A DNA stretch of 5,038 nt. It comes from an uncultured Dehalococcoidia bacterium (GTDB lineage: Bacteria > Chloroflexota > Dehalococcoidia > Tepidiformales > Tepidiformaceae). Shown here one piece after another: positions 1-5,038 of the stretch. The stretch's first letter is position 1; the number at the start of each line of letters is the position of its first letter. The translations under genes were made by a program, and so were the position numbers. A model generated the notes under the pieces. That model saw only the letters and a program-made list of their open reading frames with translations, ran no database searches and was not told the DNA's origin. The stretch lies in assembly GCA_937954195.1 (NCBI GenBank), contig CALFYR010000243.1:1-5038 (forward strand). Reading direction: 5' to 3'.

Positions 1-1
1 G

Positions 2-1480
2 CACGAGCTGCACGTGGTGGCCGGCCGCGAAGCGGTGCGCGAAGCCGGCCAGGCCATGCCGATGGAAGGCGGCGGCGAGCAAGGTGGCCAGGCCAACCAG
101 ATGCAGCTCGGCGGTGTCGACCAGGGTTCCGGGGAAGAGGATTACGAGAGCCCACAGGAGATCGACTTCCGGGGCGACTTCAAGCCGGAACTCGTGGATC
201 TGCTGATGAAGCTCAAGGAGAACGCACAGCAGGGCGAAGCCGGGCAGATGTCACCCGTGCCGTTGACGCCCGAGCAGCTGGCAGAACTGCTGGCGAAGAG
301 TGTGGAGATCGACCTCGACGCGCTCTATGACGGTGACCTCGATGCCTCGACCGGGCAGTTCATGTCGAACCTGATGAAGGAAGCCGGCAACCCCAGCTCG
401 GAGAAGTCAGATTCAGGGCAGCCCACCAGCGACAACAGCACCGGTTCGGGCGAGGGCGAAGAACCCCTGATCCCGATTGTGACGGTGTACTACTACGACG
501 AGTGGGACTTCCGCGCGCAGGACTACAAGCCGCGCTGGTGCGCCGTGAAGGAATCGAAGCTCGAGGAGGGCGAAGACAACTTCTACGAGAACGCCTTGCG
601 CGAACACGCCGGCCTCGTGACCCAGACCCGGAAGCAGTTCGAGCTGATGAAGCCCGAGATGTTCCGCAAAATTAAGAGGCTCCCGGATGGGGAAGACTTC
701 GACCTGGACGCCGCCATCGAATGGATGGTGGAACGCCGCATTGGCGCCAACCCGAACGAGAAGATCTACTGGCGGCGGAACAAGATCGAGCGCGACGTTG
801 CCGTCGCGTTCCTGATCGACATGTCGGCAAGCACCGACGAGGAGATCAACAAGCGCGAGAAGAAATACGACGACGATGACTACGACGACGACCCGCGGAA
901 GTACCTTTCGTGGTGGGTTTCGAAGCGCCGCCAGGAACTGACCAGCCCCCCGAAGCGCATCATCGACCTCGAGAAGGAGTCGACGGTGCTGCTGATGACC
1001 GCGCTGGAGACCATCGGCGACCAGTACGGCATCTATGGCTTTAGCGGCTACGGGCGCGACAACGTCGAGTTCTTCGTGATCAAGGACTTCGACGAGACGC
1101 TCGACCACAAGATCAAGAACCGGCTGGACAAGATCACGCCGATTCGCTCGACGCGCATGGGTCCGGCAATCCGGCATGCGACCTACAAGCTTGGACTTAC
1201 GGACGCCAAGGTGAAGATCCTGTTCCTGCTTAGCGATGGCCGTCCGCAAGACCACGGCTATGGCCGGGACCGGACGGAGAAGGAATACGCGATCCACGAC
1301 ACGAAGCAGGCGCTCAACGAGGCCAAGCGTGAGGGCATCACGCCGTTCGCGCTGACCGTCGACCGGGCCGGGCACGACTACCTGAAGACCATGTGCGAAG
1401 ACATGGGCTACGAAGTTGTGGCTGACATCGAGGCCCTGCCCAGCCGGCTGCCGACGCTCTATCGGCGGCTGACGGAGTAA
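2..1480 (+). CDS. NorD-like VWA-domain protein, 5'-truncated by window edge
   Basis: The reading frame is open from the left edge (base 2), so the true start probably lies outside. The first in-window candidate start is a GTG at 14, with no clear ribosome site. Residues below are counted from that GTG. Residues 1-160 are low-complexity and acidic or Gln/Gly-rich. The C-terminal half is a von Willebrand factor A domain with a complete MIDAS metal site: D269-x-S271-x-S273 (DMSAS), T380 (RSTRMG) and D408 (LLSDGRP). The order of blocks (IDLEKEST, YGFSGYGR, STRMGPAIRHA, SDGRPQD, LPTLYRRL) matches the NorD/CbbO type. Those proteins usually work with a MoxR-type AAA+ ATPase (NorQ/CbbQ) to activate or metallate a target enzyme. 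No such ATPase or nitric oxide reductase gene is visible here, so the target is unknown. A charged, Asp-rich insertion (about residues 278-314) follows the first MIDAS strand. There is no signal peptide in the visible part; it is probably cytoplasmic. The stop is TAA, 9 bases before the next gene. The family call is firm; a role in nitric oxide reduction is not supported. Confidence 0.9.
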   Translation, partial: HELHVVAGREAVREAGQAMPMEGGGEQGGQANQMQLGGVDQGSGEEDYESPQEIDFRGDFKPELVDLLMKLKENAQQGEAGQMSPVPLTPEQLAELLAKSVEIDLDALYDGDLDASTGQFMSNLMKEAGNPSSEKSDSGQPTSDNSTGSGEGEEPLIPIVTVYYYDEWDFRAQDYKPRWCAVKESKLEEGEDNFYENALREHAGLVTQTRKQFELMKPEMFRKIKRLPDGEDFDLDAAIEWMVERRIGANPNEKIYWRRNKIERDVAVAFLIDMSASTDEEINKREKKYDDDDYDDDPRKYLSWWVSKRRQELTSPPKRIIDLEKESTVLLMTALETIGDQYGIYGFSGYGRDNVEFFVIKDFDETLDHKIKNRLDKITPIRSTRMGPAIRHATYKLGLTDAKVKILFLLSDGRPQDHGYGRDRTEKEYAIHDTKQALNEAKREGITPFALTVDRAGHDYLKTMCEDMGYEVVADIEALPSRLPTLYRRLTE

Positions 1481-1489
1481 GGCGCGGGC

Positions 1490-2119
1490 ATGAGTTCCCG
1501 CATCATCCTTGTCCGCCACGGCGAATCTGAGGGGAACGCGGCGGGCGTCCTGCAGGGCAGGCTGGACTTCGCGCTGAGTGAGCTTGGCCGCCGGCAGGCG
1601 TCGCTCACGGCGAAACGGCTGGCTGGTTCCGGGGCCTACCAGGTGCTCTCAAGCCCATTAACGCGAGCATCCGCCACCGCCGCGCTCATCGCGGAACGGC
1701 TCGACCTGAGGCTTCGGCTCGATCCCGACCTTGCGGAATACGACATCGGCGACGCGAGCGGGCTCACGCCGGCCGAACTCCGCGAGCGCTTCCCCGACGT
1801 GATGCGAGCAAGGCTCGGTGGCGAGCGTTTGCGGTTCCCGGGCGAGGAGGGCCGGGACGTGTTTGCGGTGCGTCTTCAGCAGGCGCTCGCACGGATGTCC
1901 GAGTCCGAGGGGACGACTATCGCGGTCGCTCACGGAGGCGTGATCAGCGCGATGTGTCACTTGGTCCTCGGATTAGGCGTCGACAGGCCGGGGGTCTTCC
2001 ACGTGGGGAACTGTTCGCTCACCGAACTGCGGCCAGACCGGACCGGAACGCTGGTGATTCACCGTCAAAACGACACATGCCACCTGGAAGGGCTCGCCAC
2101 ATTCGTGGACCGAGGCTGA
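1490..2119 (+). CDS. Histidine phosphatase family protein (phosphoglycerate-mutase-like)
   Basis: This complete 209-residue protein belongs to the histidine phosphatase superfamily (branch 1). These enzymes remove or move phosphate through a phospho-histidine intermediate. The N-terminal strand carries the RHGE signature with nucleophile H10 (R9, G11, E12), followed by N16 and the LQGRLDFALSELGRRQA block typical of the family. SSPLTRA places the phosphate-binding Arg at R59. E83 (LAEYDIG) is the likely general acid, and the second catalytic histidine is H148 (VAHGG). All core residues are present, so it should be active. The length fits cofactor-independent small phosphatases such as the CobC/PhoE/GpmB-like group; the substrate cannot be read from sequence. 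The ATG at 1490 lies 9 bases after the upstream stop, with weak purine-rich sites (GGAG at 1474-1477, AAGG at 1479-1482), so it is probably co-transcribed with the VWA gene. It ends in TGA only 6 bases from the converging gene's stop. It could be annotated as alpha-ribazole phosphatase, but no cobalamin genes are nearby to support that. Confidence 0.93.
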   Translation: MSSRIILVRHGESEGNAAGVLQGRLDFALSELGRRQASLTAKRLAGSGAYQVLSSPLTRASATAALIAERLDLRLRLDPDLAEYDIGDASGLTPAELRERFPDVMRARLGGERLRFPGEEGRDVFAVRLQQALARMSESEGTTIAVAHGGVISAMCHLVLGLGVDRPGVFHVGNCSLTELRPDRTGTLVIHRQNDTCHLEGLATFVDRG

Positions 2120-2135
2120 TTAACGTTAGCCCTCG
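2111..2135. terminator. Possible stem-loop between converging genes
   Basis: CGAGG (2111-2115) pairs with CCTCG (2131-2135). With C2130 bulged, the stem continues through C2116-G2129, T2117-A2128, a G-T wobble, A2119-T2126 and a second wobble, leaving a TAAC loop. The stem holds both stop codons: TGA of the phosphatase gene and TAA of the NTF2-like gene. The position suits a shared transcription end, but neither strand has a following T-run, so it is not a standard intrinsic terminator. The G-T wobbles would weaken it further on the minus-strand transcript. It could be chance. Confidence 0.25.
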
Positions 2136-2506
2136 AAGCGCGCAACCACCTGGCCCGCGTGGTGATGGACGGCCTTCCATCCGTCGTTCTCAAGCCGATA
2201 CACGTTCGTAGCGACGATTGGCGAGCCACCCACGAGCTCATGGCACACCACCACCGCAGCATTACCGGCCAGCGCGACCGTCTCGCCCCCGGCGACGATC
2301 TTGGGCTGGGAAGGGTTGCCAAAAATCGCGGCATAGCTTTCGAGAATAAGCGTCCGGCCACTCAGGACATCCCAGCCGGGATGGACGCAGGTGATGTCGT
2401 CCATCTCCGACCAGGCGTCAGCCATGGCTGTGATGTCACGAGCGTTGAACGCGGCGTAGAACGCCCGGTTCGCGGCGATGACCGCGGCGACCATCGCGTC
2501 GGGCAC
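2126..2506 (-). CDS. NTF2-like / SnoaL-like small protein
   Basis: This 126-residue protein has the layout of the NTF2-like superfamily (SnoaL/DUF4440 type), a cone-shaped alpha+beta fold used by small enzymes and ligand-binding proteins. Visible signatures are an N-terminal helix with ANRAFYAAFNARD (residues 12-24), the W-x-E-x-D-D segment ending in CVHPGW (40-45), GRTLILESYAAIF (50-62), and a C-terminal strand pair with VYRLENDGWKAVHHHAGQV (102-120). The HPGW and HHH residues line the expected pocket and are typical of one uncharacterised subfamily. No substrate can be inferred. The longest frame starts at GTG (2506), 1 base after the stop of the upstream thioredoxin-fold gene. An in-frame ATG at 2494 is an alternative start that would remove four residues. 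Neither has a strong Shine-Dalgarno site, so translation probably depends on coupling. It is the last gene of the minus-strand cluster and ends in TAA. Confidence 0.88.
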   Translation of the reverse strand: MPDAMVAAVIAANRAFYAAFNARDITAMADAWSEMDDITCVHPGWDVLSGRTLILESYAAIFGNPSQPKIVAGGETVALAGNAAVVVCHELVGGSPIVATNVYRLENDGWKAVHHHAGQVVARFEG

Positions 2507-2507
2507 G

Positions 2508-2837
2508 TCAGGCCTTGGCTTCGCGAGCCTGCATCTCCAGGATCGTGTTGGCGATCAGGCGGGCATGGGGGTACGGCTTCCAGCCCTGCGGGGTGTTGTA
2601 GTAGCGGGTGCCCGCCTGGTACTCATCGGGTTCCCGGTCGCCGTATTCGACATCGATCCCGTTCACGCGGATTGAGGGCGAGCCGAGGAACTTCTTGTCG
2701 CGGGCGTCTTCCATGCCATCAACTTCGGTGTAGACGATTTCGATGCTGGGGTCGGTGGCTTCGAGCGCGAGTTTCAGCGCTTCTTCCGCCTCGGCGCTGC
2801 GGCCCGTGGCCTTGGAGTAAAGAAATTCGATCTTCAT
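2508..2837 (-). CDS. Thioredoxin-fold small protein lacking cysteines
   Basis: This 109-residue protein resembles small thioredoxin-like proteins with a beta-alpha-beta start (MKIEFLYS), a long helix (about 14-27), a second strand (IEIVYTEVD, 32-40), and the LGSPSIRVNG block (51-60), which carries the expected cis-proline at P54. Relatives usually have a CPxC-type site just after the first strand. Here that place reads SKATGRS, and the whole protein has no cysteine. A thiol-disulphide reaction is therefore not possible; a binding, scaffold or regulatory role is an inference. The C-terminal part (TRYYNTPQGWKPYPHARLIANTI) sits where relatives carry a further Cys before a Tyr, again replaced. 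The ATG at 2837 overlaps the rarA stop as ATGA, which supports both the start choice and translational coupling. It ends in TGA, 1 base before the GTG of the next gene. The fold assignment is from pattern recognition and is moderately sure; the function is unknown. Confidence 0.82.
   Translation of the reverse strand: MKIEFLYSKATGRSAEAEEALKLALEATDPSIEIVYTEVDGMEDARDKKFLGSPSIRVNGIDVEYGDREPDEYQAGTRYYNTPQGWKPYPHARLIANTILEMQAREAKA
2834..2837 (-). other. ATGA stop-start overlap (rarA / thioredoxin-fold gene)
   Basis: On the minus strand, the ATG of the thioredoxin-fold gene (2837-2835) shares two bases with the TGA of rarA (2836-2834). No good Shine-Dalgarno site precedes the ATG. This arrangement usually means that ribosomes finishing rarA restart on the next gene, linking the amounts of the two proteins. 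Confidence 0.85.
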
Positions 2838-4201
2838 GGGTCAGTCCGTTCAACAGGAGATGAGTGTTCGCCCGAGCGGAGCCGCGCGAGCCGTTCAGCG
2901 GCGCCAGCTTCGAACCCGAGCGAACCAGGTACGTAATACTGAGTCTGGCCGAGTTCTTCGGGCAAATAGCGAAGCCCCCTGGCAATGTGGTCCGGCTCGT
3001 CGTGAGCGTAGCGATAGCCCTGGCCGTAACCGAACTCCTTCATCAACCCGGTGGCCGCGTTGCGAAGATGCATGGGCACCGGGAGGTGGGCGGTCTGTGA
3101 GGCTGCCTGGCTCGCCTTCAGGTAGGCGCTGTAGGCCGAGTTGCTCTTCGGGGCGAGCGCGAGGTACAGCGCGCATTCGGACATCGGCAGGAACCCTTCG
3201 GGCAGCCCGATGAAGTGGACGGCCTGCTGGCATGCCGTGGCAACCACCAGCGCCTGCGGGTCGGCGAGTCCGACATCCTCGGCCGCGAGGATGACCATCC
3301 GCCGAACGATGAACAGCGGGTCCTCCCCAGCGTCGATCATCCGGGCCAGCCAGTAGAGTGCCGCGTCCGGGTCTGACCCTCGAACCGACTTGATGAATGC
3401 TGAGATCGAGTCGTAGTGATAATCGGACTGGCGGTCGTAATAGGGGCGCCGGTCCTGGAGCGCCTGCTGGACGTCCTCGGGCGATATCGTCGTGCGATTG
3501 CCGGCGAGGGCGACGTCGGCGGCGATTTCGAGCGCGGTGAGGACTGCCCGGGCATCCCCGTTCCCACCGGCGATGAGCCCGCCGACCGCATCCTCCGAGA
3601 TGGCCATCCCAAGCCTACCCAGCCCGCGTTCGGCGTCCGCCAGTGCGCGCTCGATCAGGCGTACGAGGTCATCGCGTTCCAACTGCTTCAGGCGGATGAC
3701 TCGCGAGCGGCTGAGGAGCGGCGCGATAACCTCGAACGACGGGTTCTCGGTGGTCGCGCCGATCAGCGTGACCGTGCCGTCCTCGACGTACGGGAGGATG
3801 ACGTCTTGCTGGGCCTTGTTGAACCGGTGGATCTCGTCGATGAACAGGACTGTCCGCCGGTTCCCCATGCGCCGGGTTTGCGATTCGGCCATCACCTTCC
3901 GCAGATCGGCAACGCCGGAAGAGACCGCCGAAATGGCGACGAATTCGGCATTGACGTGGGACGAAAGGATCCGTGCGAGCGTCGTCTTTCCGCAGCCAGG
4001 CGGGCCCCAGAGGATGATCGAAGGCAAGCGTTCACGTTCAATGGCGCCGCGGAGCATGGAGCCCGGCCCGACAGCCTGTTCCTGGCCGACGAACTCATCA
4101 AGAGTTCGCGGACGCATGCGGGCAGCCAATGGCGCATCAGCGGGAGGCGGAGCATCACCCATCGAGAACGCGCCTTGCGCTGGCGGCTGGCGTCCGGGCA
4201 T
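2834..4201 (-). CDS. rarA: Replication-associated recombination protein A (RarA/MgsA), AAA+ ATPase
   Basis: This complete 455-residue protein is the bacterial counterpart of Mgs1/WRNIP1, a cytoplasmic tetrameric AAA+ ATPase that acts at stalled replication forks and DNA ends. Walker A is GPPGCGKT (66-73, K72). Walker B is VLFIDE (118-123, D122/E123). Sensor 1 is GATTENPSF (148-156). The SRSR arginine-finger region is 164-167 and sensor 2 is GDARAV (215-220, R218). The C-terminal tetramerisation half is conserved: SAFIKSVRGSDPDAALYWLARM (start about 267), EDVGLADP (308-315), APKSNSAY (350-357), PMHLRNA (376-382) and MKEFGYGQGYRYAHD (387-401). The length is normal. The first ATG (4201) lies 3 bases after the mutS2 stop. 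An in-frame ATG at 4162 (M14) would give an N-terminus closer to that of E. coli RarA. Neither has a clear ribosome site, so the exact start is open. It lies second in the minus-strand cluster, and its stop overlaps the next start. Confidence 0.97.
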   Translation of the reverse strand: MPGRQPPAQGAFSMGDAPPPADAPLAARMRPRTLDEFVGQEQAVGPGSMLRGAIERERLPSIILWGPPGCGKTTLARILSSHVNAEFVAISAVSSGVADLRKVMAESQTRRMGNRRTVLFIDEIHRFNKAQQDVILPYVEDGTVTLIGATTENPSFEVIAPLLSRSRVIRLKQLERDDLVRLIERALADAERGLGRLGMAISEDAVGGLIAGGNGDARAVLTALEIAADVALAGNRTTISPEDVQQALQDRRPYYDRQSDYHYDSISAFIKSVRGSDPDAALYWLARMIDAGEDPLFIVRRMVILAAEDVGLADPQALVVATACQQAVHFIGLPEGFLPMSECALYLALAPKSNSAYSAYLKASQAASQTAHLPVPMHLRNAATGLMKEFGYGQGYRYAHDEPDHIARGLRYLPEELGQTQYYVPGSLGFEAGAAERLARLRSGEHSSPVERTDP

Positions 4202-4204
4202 GGC

Positions 4205-5038
4205 CTAGCCCGCCAACAACGCGACGGTCACGCCGTCGCCGCCTTCGTTGGCCGGAGCGGATTCGAAACGCTTGACCAGAGGGTGGCTGGCAAGTGCCTC
4301 GCGAATCGCCGCACGCAGGGCTCCGGTGCCTTTGCCGTGAATGATGCGCACGAAGGGCAGCCCGGCCCGGAACGCGCTATCCAGGTAGCTCTCGAACCGC
4401 TCAAGTGCTGCTTCGGCTCGCTGGCCCCGGAGGTCCAGTTCCATCGGCACATGCGGGCCGGCCGGCACGGTGACGCGCTGGTTGCCCTGGCCCGTGGGCA
4501 TTTCAATCCGGTCGATTCGGTCGACATACACCTTCATGCGGAGCGAACCGAACTGGACATCGACCCTGCCGTCCTCGCCGACGTCGCTCAGCGCAACGCC
4601 GAGCTGAGGAATATCCCGGACGTGGACATGGTCGCCGGGCTGAACATCGCGGCGCTCGGGCGCGGCGACCGGCGCTTCGACCCGCCGTGGCTTCGCCCTA
4701 TCCGAGACGCGGGCAAGTTCCTTGTCCAGGGTCCGGAGCGTTTCCTCCGCCGCCGAAGGGTTGAAGTCCCGGTTGGCGGCGCGACGCTTCAGCGAATCCA
4801 GCTCCCTTCGGAAGCGGGCAAGGGTGTCTTCGGCATCACGGCGGGCGTCATCGAGGATCGAAGCTCGTTCCTGCTCGATGCGGTCCTGGCGGTCGGCCAG
4901 CATCACGCGCAGTTCCTCCGCTTCTCCGCGCGCCTCCTCCTGGAGCTTCCGCGCTTCCGTCGCGGCTGCCCGTTCGGCACGTATCTCGCCAAGGAGGGCC
5001 TCAAGCTCGAAGTGTTCCGGGGCCAGCTGCGCGCTCGC
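4205..5038 (-). CDS. mutS2: MutS2 C-terminal part (coiled coil, KOW-like, Smr), 5'-truncated by window edge
   Basis: The frame is open to the right edge, so only the last ~277 residues of a protein usually near 780 are present; the ATPase and clamp domains lie outside. An internal GTG at 4906 is not the real start, because charged heptad-like sequence continues upstream of it (for example LEALLGEIRAERAAATEARK). Counting from that GTG: residues 1-75 continue the Glu/Arg/Ala-rich coiled coil; about 88-133 (VQPGDHVHVRD to VDRID) form the KOW-like segment; 154-233 are the Smr domain, with LDLRG (157-161), HGKGTGALR (190-198) and the closing GGDGVTVALL. These Smr motifs are the ones linked to nuclease or RNA-directed activity. 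Family knowledge: MutS2 was linked to suppression of recombination, and in Bacillus subtilis it binds and splits collided ribosomes through KOW and Smr. It does not belong to mismatch repair proper. The TAG stop is 3 bases before rarA, so the two are very likely co-transcribed. Confidence 0.95.
   Translation of the reverse strand, partial: ASAQLAPEHFELEALLGEIRAERAAATEARKLQEEARGEAEELRVMLADRQDRIEQERASILDDARRDAEDTLARFRRELDSLKRRAANRDFNPSAAEETLRTLDKELARVSDRAKPRRVEAPVAAPERRDVQPGDHVHVRDIPQLGVALSDVGEDGRVDVQFGSLRMKVYVDRIDRIEMPTGQGNQRVTVPAGPHVPMELDLRGQRAEAALERFESYLDSAFRAGLPFVRIIHGKGTGALRAAIREALASHPLVKRFESAPANEGGDGVTVALLAG

Noticed and set aside
47..95. A 10-base direct repeat GGCCAGGCCA at 47-56 and 86-95
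   Set aside because: It encodes the repeated Gly-Gln-Ala of a Gln/Gly-rich segment and is in frame in both copies. It is explained by low-complexity protein sequence, not by a regulatory or mobile element.
413..1519. A 368-codon open frame on the minus strand opposite the VWA gene
   Set aside because: It is antisense to a gene with clear MIDAS motifs. Its translation is Val/Leu/Arg-rich without recognisable domains, as expected from the codon bias of GC-rich DNA, and it runs across the start of the phosphatase gene.
1..2119. A denitrification (nor) gene cluster
   Set aside because: Only the NorD-like VWA fold is present. No norB, norC or norQ is in the window, and NorD-type VWA proteins also serve other enzymes, so the nor label would go beyond the evidence.
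2159..2863. A 234-codon open frame on the plus strand spanning the two small minus-strand genes
   Set aside because: Its product is Arg/Gly-rich and low in recognisable structure. The minus-strand genes have coherent folds and tight operon junctions, so they are the real ones.
3492..4208. A 238-codon open frame on the plus strand opposite rarA
   Set aside because: The translation is Arg/Ser/Pro-rich with no family features, and the opposite strand is a textbook RarA with all AAA+ motifs.
4205..4906. A free-standing 233-residue Smr protein starting at the GTG at 4906
   Set aside because: The frame stays open to the window edge, and the upstream codons continue the same charged coiled coil. 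This is therefore the end of a full MutS2, not a separate small Smr gene.

Overview
This is a gene-dense, GC-rich bacterial window of six protein genes with almost no non-coding DNA. Two genes lie on the plus strand (left, about 1-2119) and four on the minus strand (right, 2126-5038). The two blocks converge at about 2120-2125. The first and last genes run off the window edges. I see no RNA genes, mobile elements, CRISPR arrays or long repeats, and no gap between genes longer than 9 bases.

Plus-strand block: the 3' part of a NorD-like von Willebrand factor A (VWA) protein with an intact MIDAS metal site, followed 9 bases later by a complete histidine-phosphatase (phosphoglycerate-mutase-like) gene. 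Minus-strand block, in transcription order: the 3' part of mutS2 (coiled coil, KOW-like segment, Smr domain), then rarA/mgsA (AAA+ replication-associated ATPase), then a small thioredoxin-fold protein with no cysteines, then an NTF2/SnoaL-like small protein. The minus-strand junctions are 3 bases, a 4-base ATGA overlap, and 1 base. That strongly suggests one transcript with translational coupling, whose promoter lies outside the window to the right.

Organism: MutS2 with a C-terminal Smr domain next to RarA, a NorD-like VWA protein, and high GC argue for a free-living bacterium. MutS2 is typical of Firmicutes, Deinococcota, Cyanobacteria and Chloroflexota. With the GC content and the style of the small proteins, I lean weakly towards Chloroflexota (Dehalococcoidia-like). 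This is an impression, not a demonstrated assignment.

Functionally, the minus-strand operon joins two genome or translation stress proteins: RarA at stalled forks, and MutS2, which acts in recombination control and/or collided-ribosome rescue. Two small proteins of unknown role follow them. The region looks like ordinary chromosomal core. The features most worth a second look are the cysteine-free thioredoxin-fold protein coupled to rarA, the charged insertion in the VWA domain, and a small stem-loop spanning both converging stop codons.
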